Shown here: in pieces, positions 16,609-24,575 of the stretch
Numbering within the stretch: position 1 is the first letter of the stretch
Layout of the letters: every line of letters starts with the position of its first letter
Source: Streptomyces sp. SAT1
Lineage (GTDB): Bacteria; Actinomycetota; Actinomycetes; Streptomycetales; Streptomycetaceae
DNA: 64,000 nt
Assembly (NCBI RefSeq): GCF_001654495.1
Contig: NZ_CP015849.1
Span: 3,819,501 to 3,883,500, forward strand
Direction of reading: 5' to 3'
Notes under the pieces: generated by a model
Databases searched by the model: none
The model's input: the letters and a program-made list of their open reading frames with translations, nothing else
Told to the model about the DNA's origin: nothing
Translations under genes and position numbers: made by a program

Positions 16609-17115
16609 ATGGCACACCCCAGCTCACCGGAACCGCACCGCCCCCGGCTGCCTTCCGGCCCGCGGCGCCTGGTCGCGCGCGCACCGATCCTTCTGTTCCG
16701 CGCGGGGCTCGGGTGGGTGTTCGGCGGGCGGCTGCTCCTGCTGCACCACACCGGCCGCGTCAGCGGACTCGACCGCCGGGTGGTCCTGGAGGTCGTGCAC
16801 CATGACGCGTCGGGCTGGACCGTCGCGTCGGGTTTCGGGCCGCGGGCCGCCTGGTACCGCAACCTGCGCGCCCAGCCGAAGACCGTCGTCCAGGCAGGCA
16901 ACCGGCACCACGCCGTCACCGCCCATTTCCTCACGCCCGACGAGGGCGCCGCCATCATGTCCCGCTACGCCGCCCGCACCCCCCGGCTCGCCCGCCGCCT
17001 CTGCGCGTTCATGGGCTTCCACGCGGCCGACGACGAGACCCTGTTCCGCGAAGCGGGCCGGGCCATCCCGTTCGTGCACCTGACGGCTGATCCCGGACGC
17101 GCGTCTGACCGCTGA
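16609..17115 (+). CDS. Deazaflavin (F420)-dependent nitroreductase-family protein
   Basis: A 168-residue protein of the DUF385/Ddn-like split-barrel family, which binds the deazaflavin cofactor F420. Family features are the LLLLHHTGRVSGLDRRVVLEVV core and the WYRNLRAQPKTVVQAGNRHHAV segment. The ATG at 16609 has GGAAGG upstream. It is divergent from the MarR regulator and probably controlled by it. Substrate unknown; an F420H2-linked reduction is the family expectation. Confidence 0.85.
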   Translation: MAHPSSPEPHRPRLPSGPRRLVARAPILLFRAGLGWVFGGRLLLLHHTGRVSGLDRRVVLEVVHHDASGWTVASGFGPRAAWYRNLRAQPKTVVQAGNRHHAVTAHFLTPDEGAAIMSRYAARTPRLARRLCAFMGFHAADDETLFREAGRAIPFVHLTADPGRASDR

Positions 17116-17208
17116 TCGCGATCCCGCGTCACCGCCCGGGGAGCCGCCGGTAGGTACCGGGTGCGGGGTGCGGGGCGCGGGCTGCGGGGTGCCGGGTGGT
17201 GGATCTGA

Positions 17209-17229
17209 GGGGCCCCGGCCCGGGGCCCC
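17209..17229. terminator. Hairpin between convergent genes
   Basis: Perfect 10-bp arms GGGGCCCCGG and CCGGGGCCCC with a single central base, between the oxidoreductase gene and the minus-strand SCO5389-like gene. Confidence 0.6.
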
Positions 17230-17253
17230 GTCGCCCGTGCGGGTCCGCGGGTG

Positions 17254-17547
17254 TCACCAGCCGAGCGGGTCCTTGTCGGTCCCCATGAGCCCGGCCGACG
17301 CGGACGGAGCCGCGGGCGCGTCGTGGCAGGTGAAACCGAGCCGGGTGAGGGCCCGGCGCATCTCAAAGGTTGTGAAGTCGCGGCGGTTCTGGCGGGTGAT
17401 CACTTCACCGACCTGCATGACGGGGTAGACCCGGCGGCCGATGGTCACGGACACACCGGTGACGGTCTCGGGGGTGATCCCGCTCATGGACTGCTCGACC
17501 TCGCTCTTGAGCAGGTCGAACGGGAAACGGGCGATGACACAGCGCAT
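17254..17547 (-). CDS. SCO5389-like small conserved protein
   Basis: A 97-residue protein beginning MRCVIARFPFDLLKSEVEQS, which I recognise as the Streptomyces family named after SCO5389. The family has no established function. The sequence is mixed alpha/beta with a conserved RVYPVMQVGEVITRQNRRDFT centre, one cysteine late in the chain and no membrane segment. GGAGG lies eight bases before the ATG. It follows the CBS-domain gene on the same strand with a 137-bp gap. Confidence 0.8.
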   Translation of the reverse strand: MRCVIARFPFDLLKSEVEQSMSGITPETVTGVSVTIGRRVYPVMQVGEVITRQNRRDFTTFEMRRALTRLGFTCHDAPAAPSASAGLMGTDKDPLGW

Positions 17548-17684
17548 GGATGCCTCCACAGGGGATGGGGAAGGCCGCCGGGGCGGGCGGCCGTGTGACG
17601 GCGGTCGGAAGGGGGCACGGACCCGGACCGGGAACGGTCCGGAGGAGCGGACCGGGCCGGGCCCGTGCGGGGACCGGCGGGCGG

Positions 17685-18098
17685 TCAGGGGGTGAGCGCG
17701 AGGACGCCCAGGGCGTAGCCGTGCTCGTCGACGACGGGGGACGCGTCCAGGGTCCTGCCCCGCATCGTGGCCTCCGCCTCGCTCAGGGACGACCGGGATG
17801 GAGTGAACGGCCCGCGGTCGAGCGGGATGTCCCGCAGCCGCGTCCGGTCGCTGAACCACGAACCGCCGCGGTGACCGGCGAGCTGCGCCCGGGTGACCAG
17901 CCCCGCGCAGCGCCCGTCCTCGTCCCGCAGGAGCAGATGCTGGACGCGTGCGCCGATGAGCACGGACAGGGCCACGTCGACCGCCATGTGGTCGTCGACC
18001 TGCGGCCCGAGGGCGTGCATGGCGTCACGGGCAGTCAGGCCGGTGCCGTCGTCGTGGCCGGCCCGCTGGGTGCGCGGCGGAAGCGGGAAGGACGTCAA
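17685..18098 (-). CDS. CBS-domain protein
   Basis: A protein of about 137 residues with a pair of CBS motifs: DAMHALGPQVDDHMAVDVAL with LLRDEDGRCAGLVTRAQL, then ATMRGRTLDASPVVDEHGYALGVLAL. CBS pairs bind adenine nucleotides and usually regulate a partner; none is fused here. I chose TTG 18098 because GAAGAGGAG lies six bases before it. The open frame continues upstream through simple repeats that would encode TKTKTK and YREYRE runs, which are unlikely to be protein. Confidence 0.7.
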   Translation of the reverse strand: MTSFPLPPRTQRAGHDDGTGLTARDAMHALGPQVDDHMAVDVALSVLIGARVQHLLLRDEDGRCAGLVTRAQLAGHRGGSWFSDRTRLRDIPLDRGPFTPSRSSLSEAEATMRGRTLDASPVVDEHGYALGVLALTP

Positions 18099-18129
18099 GG
18101 GCTTCTCCTCTTCGACTTCGTCGGACGGG

Positions 18130-18239
18130 TCGTTCGTCTTCGTCTTCGTCTTTGTCTTTGTCTTCGTTGTTCGTCTTCGTCGTACGCGGTACTCGCGGTA
18201 CTCGCGGTACTCGCGGTACTCGCGGTACTCGCGGTACTC
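18130..18239 (+). repeat. Hexamer and 9-bp tandem repeats
   Basis: A run of TCGTCT/TTGTCT hexamers (about 18130-18183) is followed by six exact copies of GCGGTACTC (18186-18239). They lie between the CBS gene and the second helicase gene, upstream of the CBS start, and are the most regular simple repeat in the window. Confidence 0.95.
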
Positions 18240-18292
18240 GTTGCTCGTTCGTCTTCGTCGTGCCGGGGCGTGCCCGTGCCGCACGGCGCGGT

Positions 18293-19885
18293 CTACGCGA
18301 TGTTCCCCCGCGCGGCCCCGCGGACCTGCCCGGAGACCCGGCCGCTCCCGCCCCGCCCGGTACCGCGGCCGCTGCCTCGCGCCCCGCCCGTACCGCGCGC
18401 TCCGCCGCGCCCCCTGCGGTGGCGCCCGGCGGACCCCTCGTCCTCGCGCCGGCTCTCGGCCGGTGCGGCGAGGATGACGGGGACGCCGGAGGGGGTCCGG
18501 GCGCCGGTGATGCGCTGCAACTCGTCCTCGCCCGGACGGATCCGGGCGGAACGCGGCGCGATACCGGCGTCTGCCATCAGCCGGTCCATCGCGCGCCGCT
18601 GGTGCGGGAGGACCAGGGTGACGACGGTGCCGGACTCACCGGCGCGTGCCGTACGTCCGCCGCGGTGCAGGTAGTCCTTGTGGTCGCCGGGCGGGTCGAC
18701 GTTGACGACGAGGTCGAGGCCCTCGACGTGGATCCCGCGGGCGGCGACGTTGGTGGCGACCAGCGCGGTGACCTGGCCGCCCTTGAACTGGGCGAGCGTC
18801 CGGTTGCGCTGCGGCTGGGACTTGCCGCCGTGCAGGGCCGCGGCGCGCACGCCGACGGACAGCAGGTGCTTGGCGAGCCGGTCGGCCGCGTGCTTGGTGT
18901 CCAGGAACATGATCACCTGACCCTCGCGGGCGGCGATCTCGGTCGCGGCGGTGTGCTTGTCGGCGTCGTGCACGTGGAGCAGATGGTGCTCCATCGTGGT
19001 GACCGCTCCGGCGGACGGGTCGACCGAGTGGACGACGGGGTCGTTCAGGTAGCGGCGGACCAGCAGGTCGATGTTGCGGTCCAGGGTGGCCGAGAACAGC
19101 ATCCGCTGGCCGCGCGAGGGGACCTGGTCGAGCAGGGCGGTGACCTGCGGCATGAAGCCCATGTCGGCCATCTGGTCGGCCTCGTCCAGCACGGTGACCG
19201 CGACCTGGTCCAGCCGGCAGGCGTCCCGTTCGATCAGGTCCTTGAGCCGGCCGGGCGTCGCGACGACGACCTCGGCGCCGCCGCGCAGCACATGCGCCTG
19301 GCGGCCGATCGAGACGCCGCCCACCACGGTCGCGAGCCGCAGGCGCAGCGCACGGGCGTACGGGGCGAGCGCGTCGGTGACCTGCTGGGCCAGTTCCCGG
19401 GTCGGTACGAGGACCAGCGCGAGCGGCTGGCGGGGCTGGGCCCGCTGCCCGTCCAGCCGGGCCAGCACCGGCAGCCCGAAGGCGAGCGTCTTGCCCGAGC
19501 CCGTACGGCCCCGGCCCAGGACGTCCCGGCCGGCCAGCGTGTTCGGCAGCGTGGCCGCCTGGATCGGGAAGGGCACGCTCACGCCCTCGGCGACGAGCGC
19601 GGCCGACAGCCCTGCGGGCAGGTCGAGTTCGGCGAACGTCTCGACGGCGGGCAGCGGTTCGGTGAGGGTGACCGGGAGGGCGAACTCCTGGCGGCGCGGG
19701 GCGCTGCGGGCACTCTGCCGGGCCGGTCGCCCGGTGCCCGCGCGGGGAGCCTGGCGGCCCGATCCCTGACCGCGGAAGCGACTGCCGGAAGAAGAGCCGG
19801 ACGAGCCGGACGAGCCGAATGAGCCGGACGAACCGGAAGAGCGAGAAGCACCGGACGTGCCACCGGTGCGGCGGGTGCGGTTCAT
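18293..19885 (-). CDS. DEAD-box RNA helicase (module 2)
   Basis: A 530-residue paralogue of the 10769-12397 helicase. It has Walker A (TGSGKT), DEAD (VLDEADQMADMG), SAT (LFSATLDRN) and motif VI (HRGGRTARAG). Unlike the first copy, it has a serine/glycine-rich low-complexity N-terminus (about residues 10-60) as well as an arginine/glycine-rich C-terminus. The ATG at 19885 follows a hairpin leader and AGGAAGG. A cold-shock gene precedes it, giving the same csp-helicase order as in module 1. Likely role: remodelling of RNA in the cold. Confidence 0.93.
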   Translation of the reverse strand: MNRTRRTGGTSGASRSSGSSGSFGSSGSSGSSSGSRFRGQGSGRQAPRAGTGRPARQSARSAPRRQEFALPVTLTEPLPAVETFAELDLPAGLSAALVAEGVSVPFPIQAATLPNTLAGRDVLGRGRTGSGKTLAFGLPVLARLDGQRAQPRQPLALVLVPTRELAQQVTDALAPYARALRLRLATVVGGVSIGRQAHVLRGGAEVVVATPGRLKDLIERDACRLDQVAVTVLDEADQMADMGFMPQVTALLDQVPSRGQRMLFSATLDRNIDLLVRRYLNDPVVHSVDPSAGAVTTMEHHLLHVHDADKHTAATEIAAREGQVIMFLDTKHAADRLAKHLLSVGVRAAALHGGKSQPQRNRTLAQFKGGQVTALVATNVAARGIHVEGLDLVVNVDPPGDHKDYLHRGGRTARAGESGTVVTLVLPHQRRAMDRLMADAGIAPRSARIRPGEDELQRITGARTPSGVPVILAAPAESRREDEGSAGRHRRGRGGARGTGGARGSGRGTGRGGSGRVSGQVRGAARGNIA

Positions 19886-19896
19886 GGAGGAACCTT

Positions 19897-19917
19897 CCTC
19901 GATGCGGCGTATCGAGG
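19897..19917 (-). promoter_or_regulatory. Leader hairpin before DEAD-box helicase 2
   Basis: On the transcribed strand, CCTCGAT (19917-19911) pairs with ATCGAGG (19903-19897) across a 7-base loop, directly before the AGGAAGG ribosome site. It is the same element as at 12409-12431, with one base pair changed on both sides and a loop two bases shorter. Confidence 0.65.
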
Positions 19918-20050
19918 AATTCCGTCCAGCGGCGTCGGCCGCACGAGGATTCGCAAGAATGAGCCGAAGAAAAAGAAGAGCCGGGCCTCGTGGCGCTGAA
20001 GGCCGGGACGGCCGGCGGTCCGGGGCGATCCGGACGGGAAAAATCAACGA

Positions 20051-20085
20051 GCTGGGACCCGCACCCCAAGAGCGCGGGCCCCAGC
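20051..20085 (-). terminator. Terminator after cold-shock gene 2
   Basis: Arms GCTGGG-A-CCCGC and GCGGG-C-CCCAGC form a stem with one central mismatch and an 11-base loop, 45 bases after the csp stop. The second GC-rich palindrome nearer the gene (around 20094-20112) may add to it. Confidence 0.7.
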
Positions 20086-20129
20086 CACGTGATGCGCGGG
20101 CCCTGGGCCCGCGACGATGCGCGTCAGCG

Positions 20130-20333
20130 TCAGGCGGGAACGATGTTCTCGGCCTGCGGACCCTTCTGGCCCTGCGTGACGTCGAAGGTAACCTTCTGGC
20201 CTTCCTGAAGCTCGCGGAAGCCGGAGGTGGCGATGTTCGAGTAGTGGGCGAACACGTCAGCGCCGCCACCGTCCTGCTCGATGAAGCCGAAGCCCTTTTC
20301 CGCGTTGAACCACTTCACGGTGCCAGATGCCAT
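20130..20333 (-). CDS. Cold-shock protein CspA-like (module 2)
   Basis: A 67-residue cold-shock domain with RNP1 (KGFGFI) and RNP2 (DVFAHYS). It differs from the other copy mainly at GTVKWFNAEKG, FRELQEGQKVTFDVTQ and the linker before AENIVPA. GGGAGAT precedes the ATG. It heads the second csp-helicase module and has the same two leader blocks as the first csp gene. Confidence 0.95.
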   Translation of the reverse strand: MASGTVKWFNAEKGFGFIEQDGGGADVFAHYSNIATSGFRELQEGQKVTFDVTQGQKGPQAENIVPA

Positions 20334-20385
20334 ATTGAATCTCCCTTGAGGGGCAGTGCCGGACTCCGCACTTTACGAAGGCCGA

Positions 20386-20484
20386 GTCGCCGCGATGATC
20401 ACCCCTCCGGAAAGATCCCGGAAAGCTCTGCAAAGAATGAATCTCTGGCAACCAAAACTGCAACTGCTATCACGCTAACACACG
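20386..20484 (-). promoter_or_regulatory. Promoter and conserved leader of cold-shock gene 2
   Basis: The blocks GGGGTGATCATC (20394-20405) and GCAGTT with GGTTGCC (20447-20468) correspond to those of csp gene 1. A possible -10 box TAGCGT (about 20473-20478, minus strand) stands where TAGTCT stands in the other gene. Confidence 0.5.
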
Positions 20485-20884
20485 TCCGTTGGCGGCGCCC
20501 ATGCCTTTTCCGTGGTGTCCGCGAATTCCTGCCATGCCCCGGCGGGTAATCCTGTGCTCGACGCGGCCGGTAATCCTGTGCCGACGGCAGCAGGTTTCCG
20601 CGCCGCACGCACCCAGTTTTCCGGCGCACGGGGAGGCTCGCGCGCACGGGCCTCCCCGTCCTGCGGCAACGCCACCTCCGCCCCGCGGCACCGCTGCCCC
20701 CGGTCCACGGCCCCGAAGCCGCCGCCCCCGCGCGGAACATAGATCTGTCGACCCCGAAAACCTGCCGCAGCAACAACAGATTTCCGACCCCGGCAGGACG
20801 CCCGCACGGTCGAGGGGAGAGGCCACCCCGCCCCTGCCCTGCCTGCGTCTCCCCGGCCCTCAGTTGGCTCTTGGTCCTTGGCCC
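20485..20884. other. Intergenic region without a visible gene
   Basis: I see no credible coding frame here. It contains a 12-bp direct repeat (GGTAATCCTGTG at 20545 and 20569) and probably the distal promoter of the csp gene. The open frames here have compositions unlike genuine genes. Confidence 0.5.
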
Positions 20885-21967
20885 TCAGGTGCGCTGCATC
20901 ACCACGAGCAGCACCACCAGCGCGATCAGCAGCGCACCGGCCACCGACGCCAGGGCGATCTTCGCCGCGCTGTACGGCCGTTCGCCGATGACCTCGCCGG
21001 TACGGGCGTTGACCATCACCGGCCACGCCCTGCCCGCGTGGAGATAGGTCAGGAACCAGACGGGCAGCAGCACCAGCTTGTAGGTGAGACCGCTGTAGGA
21101 GGTGGACATCGAGTGCACCCGCTGCTCGTCGCCGCCGATGTCCCGCCGGCAGTCCGCGCGGATCACCGGCTCCATCCGCGCCTTCGCCGACTCCAGGCCC
21201 GCCTCCGGCTCGACGTCGTAGCGGACGGTGCGGAAGCCCGCCAGGTACTCCTCCTGGTACGGGACCGTCTCCGCCAGCGGCCAGGGCGTCAGCCTGTCCA
21301 GTTCCGCCATCGGGACCTGGCCGCTGCCGGGCACCAGCACATCGTCGAAGAACCGCTCGACCGTCCCGGAGGTGTGGTGCCAGCGGGTGTGCCGCACCTT
21401 CCGGGTCTGACCCTCGGAGTCCTGCTCCTCCACCCAGTAGTACTCGCCGCGCTCGCCGCTGTAGTGGGTCGTCGTCTGCGCGTCGTACGTCCAGTGCGGG
21501 AGGTAGCTGCCCCGGAAACTCTCCGCCTCGGTGACCTTCTTCAGCTCGCCGGGCGCGAACCAGCGGGACCTGGTCCACTTCGCCAGCGCCTCACGGGCCT
21601 GCTCGCGGCCCACCCCGAAGGGCAGCACCGCCTCGGGCACCACGCGCTCGGTGCCGGAGGCGTCCGCGACCAGCGGGGTCGCGCAGAACTGGCACTTGTC
21701 GCTGAGCGTGTCGCTCTCGGTCACCGCGTGGCAGCCGGGGCAGGTGTACACCTTCACCCGGTCCGGCGCGACCGCCCGGAGGGGCAGCGCGGCCAGCTCC
21801 TCGAACGGGTGCTCGGTCACCTGCCGCGGCACCGGCGTGATGCCCTGCTCGTGCCGGCAGTACGGGCAGCGCAGCGCGTACGTCCCGGGCGCGTACTCGC
21901 TGACCCCGCCGCACGCCTCGCAGTGGAACGCCCGGTCGGGCGCCGGGACGACGTCCTGATCCGTCAA
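20885..21967 (-). CDS. Zinc-ribbon membrane-anchored protein
   Basis: A protein of about 360 residues. Two zinc-ribbon-like cysteine clusters stand at the N-terminus: CEACG with CPYC (about 15-40), then CPGC with CQFC (about 75-100). A long beta-rich middle region contains WFAPGELKK, HWTYDAQTTTHYSGERG and YKLVLLPVWFLTY, and one transmembrane helix ends the protein (IALASVAGALLIALVVLLVVM). TTG 21967 is chosen because AAGGAG lies seven bases upstream. It follows the SPFH-protein gene on the same strand by about 50 bases and is probably co-transcribed with it. Such pairs are common in Actinobacteria; the function is unknown. Confidence 0.8.
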   Translation of the reverse strand: MTDQDVVPAPDRAFHCEACGGVSEYAPGTYALRCPYCRHEQGITPVPRQVTEHPFEELAALPLRAVAPDRVKVYTCPGCHAVTESDTLSDKCQFCATPLVADASGTERVVPEAVLPFGVGREQAREALAKWTRSRWFAPGELKKVTEAESFRGSYLPHWTYDAQTTTHYSGERGEYYWVEEQDSEGQTRKVRHTRWHHTSGTVERFFDDVLVPGSGQVPMAELDRLTPWPLAETVPYQEEYLAGFRTVRYDVEPEAGLESAKARMEPVIRADCRRDIGGDEQRVHSMSTSYSGLTYKLVLLPVWFLTYLHAGRAWPVMVNARTGEVIGERPYSAAKIALASVAGALLIALVVLLVVMQRT

Positions 21968-22020
21968 CTCACTTCTCCTTGTGACCTGTTGCCGGAGAAT
22001 TCCGGCAGGCGTGACGGATC

Positions 22021-23184
22021 TCAGCCCTGCGGGGGCAGCGGGGGCAGCGGCGGCGGGACGTCGGCGAGCAGCGGCGCCAGTTCCGGGATCTGGTCCGCGG
22101 GCTGCCAGGCGGCCTGCCCGTTGCGCCAGACCAGTGTGGTCCGGTTCAGGTTCCCGGCCGCGACCTGCCCGGCCAGCGCGCTCTCGTCGTACGGGCCCCG
22201 CTGCTGCCCGCCGACCGCGAGGAACCAGCGCGGCGCGGTGGGCAGCGGCGGCGGGACGCCGGGCCCGGCGGGCTGCGCCGGGGGCGGGGCCGGGGCCACC
22301 GGTGCGGCGGGGGCCTGCGCAGCCGCCGTACCGGCCGCGGTGCTCTGCACGATCCGCTGCCCGAGCGCCATGCCGACGCCCAGTCCGAGCGCCTCGCCGC
22401 CGGTGCCGGGGTTGGCCGCGGCGATCGGGATCGCGTCGGCCGCCTGGAGCTTGGCGTAGTCGTCGAGGTTGCCCGTGATCGTCATCCGGGAGCGGGTGTC
22501 GATCGCCGCCTCGATCTCCGGCGGGACGCTGATGTTCTCGATGTAGAACCGGGGGATGGCGATGCCGGTGGAGGACAGCTCCAGGGTCAGCGCCTCGGCC
22601 AGCTGCCGCCCGATGCCGTCCTGCCGCGCGGCCAGGTCCAGCAGCGGTACGCCGGACGAGCCCAGCGCGGAGCCCAGCTTGGAGACGATCAGCTGCCGCA
22701 GGTGCTCGCCGACCTCCTCGGTGCGGAACTGCGGGTCGGTGCCCACCAGTTCGCGCAGCAGCGCGGCCGCGTCCACCACCTTGGCCGCGAAGGTGCCGAA
22801 GGCACGGACCCGGACCATGCCGAAGTCGGCGTCCCGCAGGATCACCGGGTTCTGGGTGCCCCACTTGAAGTCGGTGAACTGCCGGGTGGTGACGAAGTAG
22901 ACCTCGGCCTTGAACGGTGACTCGAAGCCGTGCTTCCAGCCCTTCAGCGTGGACAGCACCGGCATGTTCTGCGTCGTGAGGGTGTACGTGCCCGGCTGGT
23001 ACACATCGGCCAGCCGCCCCTCGTTCACGAACACGGCCACCTGCGACTCGCGCACCACGAGCCGCGCGCCCATCTTGATCTCGTTCTCGTACCGCGGAAA
23101 CCGCCACACGATCGTGTCCCGGCCGTCGTCGGTCCACTCGATGATGTCGATGAACTCACCGCGGATACGGTCCATCAGCCCCAC
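22021..23184 (-). CDS. SPFH-domain protein with C-terminal GYF_2 domain
   Basis: A 387-residue protein. An SPFH (stomatin/prohibitin-like, YdjI-type) domain runs from about 25 to 260 (MGARLVVRESQVAVFVNEGR and VPPEIEAAIDTRSRM). A glycine-rich segment, a proline/alanine linker and a GYF_2 (DUF4339) domain follow (WFLAVGGQQRGPYDESALAG). SPFH proteins scaffold membrane microdomains; this subgroup lacks an obvious N-terminal anchor. GTG 23184 (VGLMDRIRG) follows a purine-rich site; ATG 23175 is an alternative. The zinc-ribbon gene follows and the product may be its partner. Confidence 0.85.
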   Translation of the reverse strand: MGLMDRIRGEFIDIIEWTDDGRDTIVWRFPRYENEIKMGARLVVRESQVAVFVNEGRLADVYQPGTYTLTTQNMPVLSTLKGWKHGFESPFKAEVYFVTTRQFTDFKWGTQNPVILRDADFGMVRVRAFGTFAAKVVDAAALLRELVGTDPQFRTEEVGEHLRQLIVSKLGSALGSSGVPLLDLAARQDGIGRQLAEALTLELSSTGIAIPRFYIENISVPPEIEAAIDTRSRMTITGNLDDYAKLQAADAIPIAAANPGTGGEALGLGVGMALGQRIVQSTAAGTAAAQAPAAPVAPAPPPAQPAGPGVPPPLPTAPRWFLAVGGQQRGPYDESALAGQVAAGNLNRTTLVWRNGQAAWQPADQIPELAPLLADVPPPLPPLPPQG

Positions 23185-23316
23185 GACAACCCCCCACTCC
23201 CCGCGCCCCCCCACGACCACCGCCCTCCCCGGCCGGTCCCGGGGCGATGACTGCACGGCGACTGCACGGCGATCAGAGACCAGCCGACAGTATGCCCACC
23301 CCCCGAACACAGCAAA

Positions 23317-23340
23317 AAGGCCCAGGTCTCTGACCTGGCC
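23317..23340 (-). terminator. Terminator-like hairpin with T-run (minus strand)
   Basis: Arms GGCCAGGTC and GACCTGGGCC (minus strand) are followed by TTTTT. No minus-strand gene ends just before it except the tRNA-Gly far upstream at 24611, which has its own very similar terminator. It may be the original tRNA terminator, separated by insertion of the toxin-antitoxin islet. Confidence 0.6.
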
Positions 23341-23406
23341 CTCGACGGACCGGCCGCCCACACCGACCCATGCCCGCTGACAGCACCACGCGGAAGGGAT
23401 CTGTAA

Positions 23407-23739
23407 GTGCCTCTCGCCGTTCTCCTCGCCGGCCCGACCGGCTCCGCCAAGACCACCGTCGCCCAGGCCCTGGCGGCACGTGGCTTCACGCGGTTGTCCG
23501 TGGACGAGGAGGTGCACCGCCTCCACGGCAGGTACGGCGTGGACTACCCCGAGCGCACCTACTTCGAGCGGGAGCGCCCCGTCGTCGAGGCGATCCGGCA
23601 GAGGCTGATCAAGGAGGTCCAGGCCGCCCTCTTGTCGTCCACCTCCCCGCCGACCGCGACGAACTGCTGCGTCGCCTCGTGGTGCACTTGGCCGTCCGCT
23701 ATGCCATTTCCAATGGCATACTGGGAGCGTGACTGATGA
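23407..23739 (+). pseudogene. Truncated P-loop kinase/AAA-type ATPase remnant
   Basis: GTG 23407 opens a normal-looking nucleotide-binding N-terminus: PLAVLLAGPTGSAKTTVAQA, then LSVDEEVHRLHGRYGVDYPE. The length (110 residues) is well short of such kinases. Near residue 76 the frame loses sense, while another frame continues with family-like LVVHLPADRDELLRRL from about 23632 to 23730. The middle third appears deleted with a frame change, so I call it a pseudogene. GGAAGGGA precedes the start. It sits directly upstream of the antitoxin gene. A zeta-toxin or resistance-kinase ancestor is possible but unproven. Confidence 0.65.
23700..23720. promoter_or_regulatory. Probable antitoxin operator
   Basis: Perfect 9-bp arms TATGCCATT and AATGGCATA, separated by TCC, end eight bases before the antitoxin start. 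This is an unusually AT-rich spot in the region. Autorepression at such a palindrome is typical of VapBC-type operons. Confidence 0.75.
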
Positions 23740-24010
23740 CGATGTGGACTTCCCGCCCGGCGACGGCCCCGCCAGCGGTATCTCCGTCACCCTGACCGCT
23801 GGAACCCTGCACGCAATCCGTGAGCGGGTCGGAAAGCGGGGCGTCTCGGCCTACCTGGAGAAGGCAGCCCAGCGGCAGATCGAGCGGGACAGCCTGGGCG
23901 AGCTGATCGCGGACTTCGACAAGGTGCACGGCCCGGCCGATCCCGAGGCCGTGGCGGCCAAGCGCGCCCGGCTGACCGGGGGCGATTCACAGGCTGGGAC
24001 GGCTGCATGA
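23729..24010 (+). CDS. VapB-like antitoxin
   Basis: A 93-residue protein. The segment ISVTLTAGTLHAIRERVGKRGVSAYLEKAAQRQIERD (about residues 18-54) fits a ribbon-helix-helix DNA-binding domain. The acidic tail (DFDKVHGPADPEAVAAKRARL) would wrap the toxin. GTG 23729 is the likely start, close to GGGAG; ATG 23736 is out of frame. Its last codons overlap the PIN-domain gene by four bases (ATGA), the classical antitoxin-toxin coupling. It should neutralise the toxin and repress the operon. Confidence 0.85.
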   Translation: MTDDDVDFPPGDGPASGISVTLTAGTLHAIRERVGKRGVSAYLEKAAQRQIERDSLGELIADFDKVHGPADPEAVAAKRARLTGGDSQAGTAA

Positions 24011-24405
24011 GCGGTGTCCTGGTCCTGGACAGCGAGGGCCTGGCGAAGGCCGTGCAACGCGATCGGGAAATCCACGAGTGGCTTACGGCGGCTCGCGACG
24101 CGGACTTGCCCGTGATCACCTCGGCGGCCGTGTTGGTCGAGGTGATCCATCCGAAGATCAACGACGCCGCACTGAAGTGGACCCTGTCCCGCTTGGGCGT
24201 CGAGCCCGTAACCCAAGCCGTCGCGCAATCCGCTGCCGCCTTGCTGCGGGCAGCGGGGCTGCACGGCCACAAGTACGCCATCGACGCCATGCTGTGCGCG
24301 ACCGCCCTCCAGCATCCCGGCCGGGTGACGATCCTGACTTCCGATGTGGAAGACATCGGCCTGCTCACCGCCGAGCATCCGCGCCTGAGTGCCGAGAAGG
24401 TCTGA
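24007..24405 (+). CDS. PIN-domain toxin (VapC-like ribonuclease)
   Basis: A 132-residue PIN-domain protein. Acidic residues that would bind Mg/Mn stand at D8 (VLVLDSEG), E45 (VLVEVIHP), D93 (YAIDAMLCATA) and D113 (ILTSDVEDI), the expected four-residue set. VapC toxins cleave tRNA or rRNA when the antitoxin is lost. It is translationally coupled to the preceding antitoxin gene. The pair lies between the SPFH gene and a tRNA-Gly gene, a common landing place for small mobile modules. Confidence 0.9.
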   Translation: MSGVLVLDSEGLAKAVQRDREIHEWLTAARDADLPVITSAAVLVEVIHPKINDAALKWTLSRLGVEPVTQAVAQSAAALLRAAGLHGHKYAIDAMLCATALQHPGRVTILTSDVEDIGLLTAEHPRLSAEKV

Positions 24406-24575
24406 GCCGCGACACCGCGACGCCCTTGGTAAGCCGCGCAAGCAGTTCCTGCGCTCGACCGCCGAGGACCTCGGGTCGGCCCCGATCCTGCCCCCGATCA
24501 TGTAATTGAGTGGTGCGCTTGGGCGTAGGTGTGCGCTCATGGTGCGCCACCCGCCCACCGGTCCAGACAGCAAAG

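Noticed and set aside
18186..18239. Six 9-bp repeats considered as a CRISPR-like array
   Set aside because: The units are contiguous with no spacers and far too short; this is a simple tandem repeat and no cas gene is present.
20489..22459. A 656-codon plus-strand frame over the zinc-ribbon gene
   Set aside because: It is antisense to a gene with cysteine motifs and a membrane helix; the composition is shadow-like (His, Arg, Val-Gly runs).
24416..24504. A short protein-like stretch (DALGKPRKQFLRSTAEDLGSAP) after the toxin gene
   Set aside because: It has no start codon and no recognisable family; it may be a gene fragment within the islet but cannot be supported as a feature.
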